From Flavobacteriales bacterium (GTDB taxonomy: Bacteria; Bacteroidota; Bacteroidia; Flavobacteriales_D; Sanyastnellaceae), in assembly GCA_020437755.1 (NCBI GenBank), contig JAGQVX010000019.1, positions 1-40,102 of the forward strand: 40,102 nucleotides of DNA, given 5' to 3'. Shown here in pieces: positions 7,920 through 16,282 of the stretch (the stretch's first letter is position 1; every line of letters begins with the position of its first letter). Made by a program: the position numbers and the translations under genes. The notes beneath the pieces were generated by a model, which worked only from the letters and a program-made list of their open reading frames with translations, had not been told where the DNA came from and searched no databases.

Positions 7920-9205
7920 TGGCCTGCCTCCGTTTCTTGATCTTTCTTGACCTTGACATACATCACCGCCAGATACCCAATACCACCGCCGAGGATGATC
8001 ATCAGGGTTTGTGTGAGCCAAATAACATTTGCAACTGCAAATCCCAACGTACCGGACAATCCCAGAGCAATGAACCCCAATTTAACAGCCCAATGATAGG
8101 ATCCAATACCCCCCGGTGCAGGTAAGACCATTCCAAAACCACCAGCGACCATCACAAATAAGGCATCAAAAATCCCCATGTGGCTGGTTCCATCGATGCT
8201 CTTGAAAACAACAAAAGCCATGAGAAAATACATGACCCAAATAAACACCGTGTGAAAAATGAACGCACCACGACGTTTCATTTTCAAAACCGACTTCAAC
8301 CCCTCGAATACTCCCTTAAGAAACGAAACTACCTTGAGAAAAAGAGGACTCGTCAGGATCTTTCGGCGGAATATGAAAAACAACAAAACCAATCCAGCCA
8401 ACACCAATCCTCCATACAGAAATAGTGGAGACATCGAGCTATCCGATTCTCCAGTCATATTGGACAGCAGCACATTGAATGCTCCGAGGTTAGTGAGAAT
8501 TGCCAGACCCGTCATGGTAAACAACATCACAAAGTCTACCACTCGTTCACTGATAACAGTTCCAAAAAGTTTATCGACGGGAATATCTTCAATTTGATTT
8601 AGCACTGCACAACGTGCTAGTTCACCGGAACGCGGTACAAATGTATTGGCGAAATAGGCAAAAGCTACGGAATGAATACTATTCCATTTCTTTGGATGAT
8701 AGCCCATTGGTTCCAGTAGCATGAGCCACCTCAACCCTCTACTAACAATGGCCAGGTACCCCAGCAGAAATGACAGAGCGATACCCCACCAATTGGCGCG
8801 CGACATATCTTGAAGGAGTTCATCTGTCCGGTTCACCCCATTAAGCGAAACATTGACTTCACCTGCCTGAGGTGAAATTTGTAGGGAATAGCTTCCTTCA
8901 GGTAAACAAACAACAGCACTCCGCGCCAAAGATCTCTCCGTGCTGAAGTCAGGTGCGTATGCCTTGCCATCTGCAGTCGAAGTCACAACACATTGAATGG
9001 GATCATCAGATGAAGTAGACACTGTAATTTCAACAGTTCCTCCCAGATCACATGCCTCCATTCCATGACCAACGGCGAACGGAACAACAAATTGGTCGGC
9101 TGAAACAGAACCGCGCGTAATGCCCAAGGTAGCAGTATAAAACAGGTATACACCCAGTCCAAGGAACAGGATATACTTGATTATATTCTTGATGCGTTTA
9201 CCCAA
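7916..9205 (-). CDS. Flippase-like (LPG synthase TM domain / UPF0104) membrane protein
   Basis: A 429-aa integral membrane protein. One TM helix near the N-terminus (about residues 10-28) is followed by a roughly 90-residue extracytoplasmic segment unusual for the core family. Then come seven or so hydrophobic helices from about residue 140 onward, with the family motifs RGLRWLMLLEPMGY and FANTFVPRSGELARCAVLN, plus LPAPGGIGSYHWA near residue 365. The family includes MprF-like flippase domains and AglD-like proteins, and the substrate here is unknown. Coupling to rfaE2 by a 4-bp ATGA overlap suggests an envelope-lipid or LPS-related role. The start is TTG 9205, 3 nt after the panD stop; no ATG occurs in frame nearby. 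Confidence 0.8.
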   Translation of the reverse strand: MGKRIKNIIKYILFLGLGVYLFYTATLGITRGSVSADQFVVPFAVGHGMEACDLGGTVEITVSTSSDDPIQCVVTSTADGKAYAPDFSTERSLARSAVVCLPEGSYSLQISPQAGEVNVSLNGVNRTDELLQDMSRANWWGIALSFLLGYLAIVSRGLRWLMLLEPMGYHPKKWNSIHSVAFAYFANTFVPRSGELARCAVLNQIEDIPVDKLFGTVISERVVDFVMLFTMTGLAILTNLGAFNVLLSNMTGESDSSMSPLFLYGGLVLAGLVLLFFIFRRKILTSPLFLKVVSFLKGVFEGLKSVLKMKRRGAFIFHTVFIWVMYFLMAFVVFKSIDGTSHMGIFDALFVMVAGGFGMVLPAPGGIGSYHWAVKLGFIALGLSGTLGFAVANVIWLTQTLMIILGGGIGYLAVMYVKVKKDQETEAGQ

Positions 9206-9208
9206 GGA

Positions 9209-9559
9209 CTATCGTAGCGTATTGGTATCTGAATCAGGAAATATTACGGTAGGCTTATAATTGCGAGCCTCCTCGATGTCCATCATAGCATACGTGATGA
9301 GAATTACCACATCGCCAACTGCTACTCTGCGAGCCGCAGGGCCATTGAGACAAATTTCGCCGCTGGCCCTTTGTCCCTCGATGACATATGTTTCAATCCG
9401 TTCACCATTGTTGATGTTTACGATCTGCACTTTCTCACCTTCAATGATATTAGCAGCCTCCATCAACAGGGGATCGATTGTAATGCTTCCTATGTAGTTG
9501 AGATCCGCCTGAGTCACTTTAACCCGATGGATCTTGCTTTTCATTACATGAACAAACAT
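9209..9559 (-). CDS. panD: Aspartate 1-decarboxylase proenzyme
   Basis: PanD makes beta-alanine from aspartate for pantothenate and CoA synthesis. The pyruvoyl cofactor forms by self-cleavage between Gly24 and Ser25 (YIGSITID), and the positions align exactly with the E. coli numbering: Lys9, Arg54 and Tyr58 are all present. The length of 116 aa is normal. ATG 9559 is chosen because the N-terminus [15 protein letters not shown] preserves that numbering; ATG at 9544 is an alternative. It is the first gene of a minus-strand trio with the flippase-like gene (3-nt gap) and rfaE2. Confidence 0.96.
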   Translation of the reverse strand: MFVHVMKSKIHRVKVTQADLNYIGSITIDPLLMEAANIIEGEKVQIVNINNGERIETYVIEGQRASGEICLNGPAARRVAVGDVVILITYAMMDIEEARNYKPTVIFPDSDTNTLR

Positions 9560-9563
9560 GGCA

Positions 9564-9571
9564 CAAAATTA
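9564..9571 (-). promoter_or_regulatory. -7 box candidate for panD operon
   Basis: TAATTTTG on the minus strand is a perfect TAnnTTTG. It lies only 4 bp from the panD ATG, so the transcript would be nearly leaderless or would start translation at the second ATG (9544). No clear TTG -33 element is seen 17-20 bp upstream, so this is tentative. Confidence 0.35.
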
Positions 9572-9618
9572 CAGTTTTGTAACGATAGATTGCCCCTCTT
9601 GCGGCAAAGATCACGCCA

Positions 9619-11496
9619 CTAATCGTTATAAAGGATTCGAATCTCTGTGCGGCGATTCAGGGCGTGCAACTCTTCCTCGCACTCCATACTGTCGTCACAT
9701 GCGTTGAGCAGCTGTGATTCACCGTAGCCACGAGCTATTATCCGCGGCCTGGATATTCCCTCTTTTACCAGGAAATCAGCTGCTCCTGATGCTCTCTTTT
9801 GAGAAAGTTCCATATTGTACCCAACCTCTCCCCGCGAATCAGTGTGACTCGACAGCTCAATTCCAATTTCCGGATTGTTCCTCAGAATAGCTGCCAAATG
9901 TTTCAATTGACTTTGAGCTACCTGATTGATTCGGACACTATCGAACTCGTAGTATATATTTCTGATTATGAACACTTCATCCTTACCAATGAATATGGGA
10001 TTTCGGAACTCATCCAACAAGCGAATTGCTTCTTCCTCTGAAAGCTTTTCGTACGTAAATCCACCTTCCATATGGCCTACTTCGATCTCCGTATCCCCGT
10101 CAAAAATGACCATACGTGTAGCTTCTGCCGTAGATTTGAAATGATAATCCTTCAAAGGACGCAACTCTTCAAATCGAAACATCCCCTCTCTACTCGTGTA
10201 AGTCATTGCCAGTAAATTTCCCACACTATCCGTTACGTATACTACTTCACCTTCACCTATGTCTCCTTTGGTCTTGTTGAATAATTGACCTTGCACATCC
10301 AAGCTTAAAATACTTTCATCCGGATTCTCAAGTAATTCAGGACCGCCGGGGCGATCTCCCATGAGCAATTCAAAGTAAAACAGACCGTTCTTACCCGGTC
10401 GAAACTCCTTAACAATCTTTCCCTCGCTATTCCTCACGTAAATGACACTTCGGGATACCACTTTTTCCGGAACACCCTGAATTTTCACGGTATAATTCTG
10501 AGAAAACGCGACTCCAACCAGTTCTAACATCCCGTCGATATTCGTTGAATCTCGCAGAACTTCCTCCTGCAATTCATTCAGGAAAGCTATATCGGCACCA
10601 ATAACAGGAGTGCCTAGACACTCCATCCAAACTGTGTATCCTTCAATCACCTCCTGTTCAGTCCTCAGAAGGTACACTTCATCCTTCCCGCCACGGGAAC
10701 TGGTAAGGAAAACCGTTTCCTTATTTAGGTGAAGGAGTAGGAGGTCATCAGCACTACTATTTACTGGTGCCTCCATTCTTGTAGCCAACTTCCATTGATC
10801 AGATTTTCGGGCCACGAAGATGTCAAGACCCTCAGTTCCCATCCTATTGCTGCTGAAATAAATATCCTGATTGAACGACGTTGGAAATAGCTCATTTTCA
10901 GTAGAATTCACTTCTCCACCCATCCACACGGCTTTACTCCATCCTCCTTGAATGCGGTTGCAAAACCACAAATCCATTTTACCCATACCTCCCGGTCGGT
11001 CACTTGAAAAAATCAGCATAGAACCATCCTGTGTTATCCATGGATGAGCTGAGCTATGACCTTCCATATTTTGCTCCATTCGAATCGGAGTCTTCCATTC
11101 ATAGCCGTTCCACTTGCTGGAATACAATTCAATCTCCCCGTTTCCTGACCTCGCTGAGGAAAAATATAGTGTCGAATCTAATTCACAATAATTAGCACTG
11201 CCATCATCATAAGAAGCGCTGTTAAAAGTGAAATCCTCAAGAAGGCTGAGCTCCGCGTATGAGTCAGTTTTTTGGGCAAAAGCCAAATGATAGGTCTGCT
11301 CCGATTCCCTTCCTCTATCCGTGAACTTATGCAATTCCCACTGCCTTGATGCTATAACCTTATCCCCGAAAATTCCCGTAATCATGATGTTTCGGTCAGT
11401 TTCCAATCCTGCAACCTTCTGAATACTCAGCTCCTGTCCACGGACCATACCCGAAAGCAACACAAAGACTGCCCATGTTACTCTACTCAACTTCAT
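9619..11496 (-). CDS. OmpA-family protein with PD40 repeats, T9SS-associated
   Basis: A 625-aa exported protein with a signal peptide (about residues 1-20, ending RGQ). WD40-like PD40 beta-propeller repeats span about 90-280; examples are GSMLIFSSDRPGGMGKMDLW and ELFPTSFNQDIYFSSNRMG. Two carboxypeptidase-regulatory-like segments follow (about 285-480). The C-terminal OmpA peptidoglycan-binding domain spans about 515-625, with YYEFDSVRI, SSHTDSRG and NRRTEIRI. The start overlaps the PorP/SprF stop (ATGA). In Bacteroidota such PD40-OmpA proteins pair with PorP/SprF proteins, and PorE is the P. gingivalis relative, anchoring secretion or surface complexes to peptidoglycan. The exact role here is inferred from neighbours. 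Confidence 0.85.
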   Translation of the reverse strand: MKLSRVTWAVFVLLSGMVRGQELSIQKVAGLETDRNIMITGIFGDKVIASRQWELHKFTDRGRESEQTYHLAFAQKTDSYAELSLLEDFTFNSASYDDGSANYCELDSTLYFSSARSGNGEIELYSSKWNGYEWKTPIRMEQNMEGHSSAHPWITQDGSMLIFSSDRPGGMGKMDLWFCNRIQGGWSKAVWMGGEVNSTENELFPTSFNQDIYFSSNRMGTEGLDIFVARKSDQWKLATRMEAPVNSSADDLLLLHLNKETVFLTSSRGGKDEVYLLRTEQEVIEGYTVWMECLGTPVIGADIAFLNELQEEVLRDSTNIDGMLELVGVAFSQNYTVKIQGVPEKVVSRSVIYVRNSEGKIVKEFRPGKNGLFYFELLMGDRPGGPELLENPDESILSLDVQGQLFNKTKGDIGEGEVVYVTDSVGNLLAMTYTSREGMFRFEELRPLKDYHFKSTAEATRMVIFDGDTEIEVGHMEGGFTYEKLSEEEAIRLLDEFRNPIFIGKDEVFIIRNIYYEFDSVRINQVAQSQLKHLAAILRNNPEIGIELSSHTDSRGEVGYNMELSQKRASGAADFLVKEGISRPRIIARGYGESQLLNACDDSMECEEELHALNRRTEIRILYND

Positions 11497-12452
11497 TCGA
11501 AATAGCGTATTGAAGTGTCCAACTTCTTTTTCTTTCGAACTAACAATGAAAGAAATACTTCATGACTTCCACTTTCATAGGTTGCAAGTGGTGACAATGT
11601 ATAGTCATAGGCATAGCCAATTTGAAACGATTCATTAAACCGAAACTGAACAATAGCGAATGCGGTTGAAGTAGATCGATATCCGCCACCTATCCAAAGT
11701 CTGTTATAGACCAATGCCGACACACCTACATCAACGTGTTTTGTTCCTTTCGGAACGATGCGGGCAGCGACATTTGGCTTTATCGCCACCTCGTCTGCAA
11801 CCGAAAATATATAAGCACCAATAGCACGAATCTCCGCCAACTGCTTATATCCACCCACACTACCGCCGAGATGAGGACTGTTTAGATTTTCACCCTGAAT
11901 ACCCAAATACCAATTGTTGGCCACCAGCATAAGACCGGCCGACAGCGCCACTCCTCCACCGTTGACCGGTGAAGATACGGGCTCGGGTTCAGCTTCACGC
12001 GAAGTGAGCTTGGCTGAATTGTAAGATTGATAAAAATATTTGGCACCAAGGCCAAATCTCAATTTGGCGAATGCCGTAGCAACTTCTCCAGAAAGAGACA
12101 ACTTAGCAGCCGTCCTAGAGCGCGCACCCAGTCGATCATAATACACCAATCCACCGATGCCTGTTTGCTTCCATAGCGGACTGTGTACGCTTAGATATTG
12201 CGTGCTAGGTCTGCCTTCAAATCCAATCCATTGTTCTCTCAATCGAACCGTAGCATTCAATCCTTCTGACGCCCCGGCAAACCCATCGTTCATACCATAC
12301 AAATTGAACTGATTCAACGTCATCAACCAATCTTGCTGACCATTTGCCGTATGGCTTAAGTAAAAACAAACCAGAAAACCGACGCTGACTCTTATCCATC
12401 CATGTAGAAAAGAGCAGCGCCGGCTTCTATATCGTTTTGCTGATGCTTTCAT
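11493..12452 (-). CDS. PorP/SprF family type IX secretion outer-membrane protein
   Basis: A 319-aa outer-membrane beta-barrel with a basic N-terminal extension before the signal sequence (about residues 20-38, ending ANGQ). The diagnostic PorP/SprF start of the mature protein is DWLMTLNQFNLYGMNDGFAGASEG, followed by LREQWIGFEGRPSTQYLSVHSPL. The C-terminus QIGYAYDYTLSPLATYESGSHE is also typical. SprF-like proteins are needed for secretion or attachment of particular T9SS type-B cargo, usually encoded next to them. Here the small type-B cargo gene is directly upstream with an ATGA overlap, and PD40-OmpA directly downstream with another ATGA overlap, so all three are probably made together. Confidence 0.92.
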   Translation of the reverse strand: MKASAKRYRSRRCSFLHGWIRVSVGFLVCFYLSHTANGQQDWLMTLNQFNLYGMNDGFAGASEGLNATVRLREQWIGFEGRPSTQYLSVHSPLWKQTGIGGLVYYDRLGARSRTAAKLSLSGEVATAFAKLRFGLGAKYFYQSYNSAKLTSREAEPEPVSSPVNGGGVALSAGLMLVANNWYLGIQGENLNSPHLGGSVGGYKQLAEIRAIGAYIFSVADEVAIKPNVAARIVPKGTKHVDVGVSALVYNRLWIGGGYRSTSTAFAIVQFRFNESFQIGYAYDYTLSPLATYESGSHEVFLSLLVRKKKKLDTSIRYFE

Positions 12453-13165
12453 TTTGAAAGTTCGATGAACCCGTGATGGTTAAAATCATTTGACGTCTCG
12501 AATGTGAAGTAGTAGGTGCCCGAAGGTAAAATCACCCCATTATTTGATATACCGGTGAATACTACCTCGACATTATCGTAGTTCTCACCTTCCCAAACCA
12601 AGTCTCCCCAACGCGAATAGATCCGCACTAAATTCTCTCTTGTTAAGTCCTGGTCCACATAGTCAATGATCCAGGAATCATTGATCTGGTCATTATTTGG
12701 CGTAAATGAGGAGTAGAATACAATATCGCAAACCGGAAGCCCTTCATAGTCAACAACAATAGTATCCGATAAAAAGCACCCATCTCCGACAATCAGGATT
12801 GGATACGTCCCCTCAACCAGCTCAAATTCAGTATCCAGCATCAGCTCCTCACTGACCATTACCTGAGCCAACGGGCATTGTTCAATATCTATGACCAACG
12901 TGGCATTCGAGATACCGAGGCACTCAGGCAGCTGTATTTGCAAGGCTGGCACCAACCAATCATTCAAGGGCTGCTCAAATCCCTGAGTAAGTACAAGATT
13001 ACCGGAAACGGCACTAGTGTATTCCACCTGTCCGGCTGTACCCGACAAGTAAATCGAACCTGTACCCGCTTGTCCGATGGGTGAGATCACCTGTCGTTCC
13101 AGTTGAATCTGACTGATCAATGAGCCGGAAATGACCATGAAAAATATAGTAAGAGCCCGAATCAT
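12449..13165 (-). CDS. Small T9SS type-B sorting domain (gliding-associated C-terminal) protein
   Basis: A 238-aa secreted protein. The signal peptide is MIRALTIFFMVISGSLIS. A repeat-like segment (about 20-55) contains GQVEYTSAVSG and LTQGFEQP, common in cell-surface Bacteroidota proteins. A short SprB-like stretch (about 60-135) follows, and then the type-B C-terminal sorting domain (about 145-238) with FTPNNDQINDSWII, RIYSRWGDLVWEGENYDN and LPSGTYYFTFE. The start was set at ATG 13165, which overlaps the upstream TGA as TGATG and gives a clean signal peptide; the longer ATG at 13195 would add ten residues and a 31-bp overlap. It is probably secreted by the T9SS with help from the adjoining PorP/SprF. 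Confidence 0.88.
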   Translation of the reverse strand: MIRALTIFFMVISGSLISQIQLERQVISPIGQAGTGSIYLSGTAGQVEYTSAVSGNLVLTQGFEQPLNDWLVPALQIQLPECLGISNATLVIDIEQCPLAQVMVSEELMLDTEFELVEGTYPILIVGDGCFLSDTIVVDYEGLPVCDIVFYSSFTPNNDQINDSWIIDYVDQDLTRENLVRIYSRWGDLVWEGENYDNVEVVFTGISNNGVILPSGTYYFTFETSNDFNHHGFIELSK

Positions 13166-14229
13166 CAAGGAGCGATATTTCCATGAATTACCCACCAGTT
13201 CACCCCATCCGAAACTATTGAAAACACCAGATTATCCGCTCCGAAAATGGTAGGGTCATCTAATCCATCTACTGTTTCAGAACCTTGAGTGATAAGTTGG
13301 AAATCATTGTTTCCTGCACTTGCAAAGATCTTGAAGCGGTAAAGCCTACCCGGACAGGTGGTGGCACTAGGTAGGTTAAGCGTAACATCGCCGAATGTAG
13401 TATTGGCAATAACCACGTGGGTGTTATCGTCCAAATTCACATTCACGGGACCATCCACAGTGGTAACCTGAACCGCTAAAGAGCCCTTGACATCCAGTGT
13501 GCTTGTTGGAGTATCAGTCCCTACACCAATGGGTAGCGCATCATTGTATACGGCAGATTCAGTCTGAATCCAATCTCCATCATCAACCAATGATTCAAGG
13601 GGAATGACGTAGGCCTGTCCACATTCCACAATATTGAGGTCGGTGCCTTGTAGTTGTGCAATGCTGATGCATTCGTCTGTGAGTATGTTATCTCCGATAG
13701 CGTCTCCCAAATCCACAATGTGCGTGTTACCGCCTTCCTGAATAATCAGCGAATCACTATCGAGATACATGTTGGTAATCAATTCATTCTGAGGATCAGG
13801 ATCATCGTCTGTTGAAGAGCCTGATGACTCAGCATAAAAGGCATAAGGAACGCTGAGAAACTGACTGGATCCCATAAGTTCAAAAATTCCGTCACCCGGA
13901 TCGATTTCCACATTAAGCCAGTATGCAGCCGCGCCCCAGTTGATTAAATCAAAAGAGGGCGAGTTGCCGAAACCGGTAGATTCTCCTTGTCCAATTATCA
14001 GAGAGAATAGGCCGTATGCGTCTGTAGTAACGGAGTGTGTTTCCTGCCACATTAAGGTCCCATTCTCTCCGTTGGCCAGAATATTCATCCGGGCAACAAG
14101 TAATGCATCATTGAGAATTTGTCCGTTGAGATCTCTTGCTACGGCCTGATAACTTATTCCCTGGGGAGGGGCCTGGGCGAATCCGATCAAACCAAGGCAT
14201 AGTAAAAAGGCGCTTAGAACTGACTTCAT
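13165..14229 (-). CDS. Exported surface protein, Bacteroidota cell-fibre-like
   Basis: A 354-aa protein with a signal peptide (MKSVLSAFLLCLGLIGFAQA). The segment PPQGISYQAVARDLNGQIL followed by GTLMWQETHSVTTDAYGLFSL (about residues 20-80) is common in secreted Bacteroidota proteins with fibre or coat-like architecture. LSVPYAFYAESSG (about 125-137) leads into an Asp-rich middle. The C-terminal about 90 residues form a beta-rich domain of NVNLDDNTHVVIANTTFGDV type. No T9SS sorting domain is visible. First gene of the coupled surface cluster. Its function is unknown; cell-surface structure is an inference from neighbours. Confidence 0.75.
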   Translation of the reverse strand: MKSVLSAFLLCLGLIGFAQAPPQGISYQAVARDLNGQILNDALLVARMNILANGENGTLMWQETHSVTTDAYGLFSLIIGQGESTGFGNSPSFDLINWGAAAYWLNVEIDPGDGIFELMGSSQFLSVPYAFYAESSGSSTDDDPDPQNELITNMYLDSDSLIIQEGGNTHIVDLGDAIGDNILTDECISIAQLQGTDLNIVECGQAYVIPLESLVDDGDWIQTESAVYNDALPIGVGTDTPTSTLDVKGSLAVQVTTVDGPVNVNLDDNTHVVIANTTFGDVTLNLPSATTCPGRLYRFKIFASAGNNDFQLITQGSETVDGLDDPTIFGADNLVFSIVSDGVNWWVIHGNIAP

Positions 14230-14359
14230 AAGGGTGTTTCTAGTGGGATGAAATTACCAATATGACTGGCTAAGTGCCTGGCGCTCCGATTAAAGTATCA
14301 ACACAGTATCGTGTGAAATTGGCGTTGATTTGGATTAGTTTAGCGGGAAAATTGCACGC

Positions 14360-14872
14360 ATGGCATTGATTAAAGAATTGCTGGGAAAGCTCCCTAAAAT
14401 AGGTCTGGATAGTTGGTTGGCTGAGAATTCAGTTGTAATAGGAGATGTGGATATGGGCGAACGATGCACCTTGTGGTACCATGCTGTGATTCGAGGCGAT
14501 GTGAATTACATTCGGATTGGAAACGAGGTCAATATTCAAGATCATGCTATGATCCACTGCACCTATCAAAAGTGTGGAACAACCATAGGCAACAAAGTTT
14601 CAATAGGTCATCGGGCTATTGTGCATGGTTGTGTTCTGGAAGACGAGGTTTTGATTGGCATGGGAGCCATCATCATGGATAATGTCATTGTGGAAAGCGG
14701 AGCTGTTGTGGCAGCAGGTGCGGTGGTTCTTGAAGGTACGCGTGTTCCGGCTGGAACGGTTTGGGCCGGGGTGCCTGCAAAACAAGTTAAGTCATCAGAT
14801 GCTGCCAAAATGCGTGAGCTTATTCAGCGTACGGCAGATAACTATGTTAAATACGCCGAATGGTACAGGTGA
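14360..14872 (+). CDS. Gamma-carbonic anhydrase family protein
   Basis: A 170-aa left-handed beta-helix (hexapeptide repeat) protein of the YrdA/PaaY/CaiE group. Putative zinc ligands are His66 (AMIHCT), His84 (IGHRA) and His89 (VHGC). The Asp61-His66 and His84-His89 spacings match the archaeal Cam enzyme. The N-terminal signature is SVVIGDVDMGERCTLWYHAVIRGDV. It may hydrate CO2 or may act as an acyltransferase-like trimer; many bacterial homologues are untested. It is monocistronic, divergent from the surface cluster and convergent with murI, the two stop codons being adjacent. TAGTTTAG just upstream is a near-consensus -7 box. Confidence 0.88.
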   Translation: MALIKELLGKLPKIGLDSWLAENSVVIGDVDMGERCTLWYHAVIRGDVNYIRIGNEVNIQDHAMIHCTYQKCGTTIGNKVSIGHRAIVHGCVLEDEVLIGMGAIIMDNVIVESGAVVAAGAVVLEGTRVPAGTVWAGVPAKQVKSSDAAKMRELIQRTADNYVKYAEWYR

Positions 14873-15682
14873 TTAATCCCAGATTCGCGCTTCTTGCAGG
14901 TCAATTCGCTCTCCGAAGAACAATCCTGCACTTTGGCGAAACGAATCGGTGAAATCGGAGACATAAAACGATAGCTTGCCCTCGCAGTCAGATTGACAAC
15001 GTAAGCCTTTTTCATCCAGTGTTCTTACCACTTCACCGGCAACGAACAAAGATGAATCCATTACATCGACCGATCCCTTGTAGAATGCAGATACTTCCCT
15101 TTTGATCAACGGGTAATGGGTACAACCCAATATCAAACCTTTGATATCCATAAGACTGGGGTTATCGAGGTAAGAATGTATTACAGCCTTTGAAATATTG
15201 TTGTTGAAGAATCCTTCTTCAATCATAGGAGCAAGCAGCGGAGTAGCTCGGGTACTCACTTCTACGTCGCGGGTAATTGCATGGATACGTCGCGGATAAA
15301 CCCGGGAATTCACTGTTCCTTTCGTTGCGATTACGCCAATCTTTTGTCCGTGAAAATGCTGTGCAACGTGCTGTGCTATTGGATCTATCACGTTGATCAC
15401 CGGCACTTCTTTACCCACCCATTTGGCGACTGCCCGAGCACCTCGAGCGCTAGCCGTATTGCAAGCAATGACAATCATCTTGCAATCATTCTCCAAGAGG
15501 AAACGTGCAATTCTGAGAGAGAATTTTCTGACGCTTGCGGCACTTTTATCGCCATACGGCAAATGGGCTGTGTCCCCAAAATACACCAGCGACTCGTTTG
15601 GCAACAAGTCGTGAATAGCCTTGGCAACTGTAAGTCCTCCAATTCCGGAGTCAAATATTCCTATAGGTGAATTCTTGGGCAT
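14873..15682 (-). CDS. murI: Glutamate racemase
   Basis: MurI supplies D-glutamate for peptidoglycan. The two catalytic cysteines are Cys74 (IACNTAS) and Cys187 (LGCTHYPLI). IGIFDSGIGGLTVAKA (residues 7-22) and YFGDTAHLPYG are diagnostic. The length of 269 aa is normal. ATG 15682 was chosen over the upstream TTG at 15700 because the latter lies inside the loop and stem of the terminator closing the ompH transcript. It is the last gene of the envelope block, but this terminator implies it is at least partly transcribed separately or by read-through. Cytosolic. Confidence 0.95.
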   Translation of the reverse strand: MPKNSPIGIFDSGIGGLTVAKAIHDLLPNESLVYFGDTAHLPYGDKSAASVRKFSLRIARFLLENDCKMIVIACNTASARGARAVAKWVGKEVPVINVIDPIAQHVAQHFHGQKIGVIATKGTVNSRVYPRRIHAITRDVEVSTRATPLLAPMIEEGFFNNNISKAVIHSYLDNPSLMDIKGLILGCTHYPLIKREVSAFYKGSVDVMDSSLFVAGEVVRTLDEKGLRCQSDCEGKLSFYVSDFTDSFRQSAGLFFGERIDLQEARIWD

Positions 15683-15684
15683 AA

Positions 15685-15713
15685 AAGAAAAATCCGGCAA
15701 TCAATGCCGGATT
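15685..15713 (-). terminator. Terminator after the second ompH gene
   Basis: On the minus strand AATCCGGCA and TGCCGGATT pair as a perfect 9-bp stem with loop TTGAT, followed by TTTCTTTT. It lies about 40 bp after the ompH stop and immediately before the murI ATG. Confidence 0.75.
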
Positions 15714-15753
15714 TAAAGTTGAACAAATATTTTGAATCTGAATCGGATTTCGA

Positions 15754-16257
15754 TTATTGGATGCCCAATTTCGCTTTTACGGAGGCCATAATATCTTCGC
15801 CACCATTGTAGAGGGTAACACCTGTCGACGAATCGATGATGTAGGTAAATCCCTGTTCTTCAGCAACGGCATTGATAGCTTCCTGTGCTTTATCAATCAT
15901 GGGCTTAAGCAACTCGGTTTCCTTTTTCTGAAGGTCCTGATTGGCTGTTACCTGAAACTCTTGCATGCTGATCTCTAGGTTTTGAAGCTCCTTCAATTTA
16001 TCATTGTAAATGGCTTCCGGTAGATTTGGGTTACTCTGAATTTCAGCAACTTTGGCTTCATACTGCTTCTTCAATCCATTGAGGTGTTCTTCAAGAGCGG
16101 ATGCATAGTTCTGCAGCTCCGTTTCAATGGCCGCGCGCTCAGGCATGGCCAACAACAACTCCTGTGAATCAATATGTCCTAATTTCTGTGCATTGGCTTG
16201 AAATACTGCGCCAATGCAAACCAAAGCGATTATCAATACTTTTTTCATGAGATTCAT
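15754..16257 (-). CDS. OmpH/Skp family periplasmic chaperone (second copy)
   Basis: A 167-aa exported protein. The signal peptide is MKKVLIIALVCIGAVFQANA, then KLGHIDSQELLLAMPERAAI, the Skp/OmpH head. A long charged coiled coil (about residues 40-120) and the C-terminal FTYIIDSSTGVTLYNGGEDI complete the family pattern. Skp-like chaperones hold unfolded outer-membrane proteins for BamA, two genes upstream. The start is ATG 16257, with ATG 16248 equally possible. The longer frame to 16389 overlaps the preceding gene and would bury the signal peptide. It lies 25 bp after the first ompH gene and is closed by a terminator. Confidence 0.9.
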   Translation of the reverse strand: MNLMKKVLIIALVCIGAVFQANAQKLGHIDSQELLLAMPERAAIETELQNYASALEEHLNGLKKQYEAKVAEIQSNPNLPEAIYNDKLKELQNLEISMQEFQVTANQDLQKKETELLKPMIDKAQEAINAVAEEQGFTYIIDSSTGVTLYNGGEDIMASVKAKLGIQ

Positions 16258-16282
16258 TTTAATAGAGCAATTAAGCTGGTAT

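Noticed and set aside
15691..15713. Possible mobile-element inverted repeat
   Set aside because: The T-run, position after the ompH stop and lack of target duplications fit an intrinsic terminator better.
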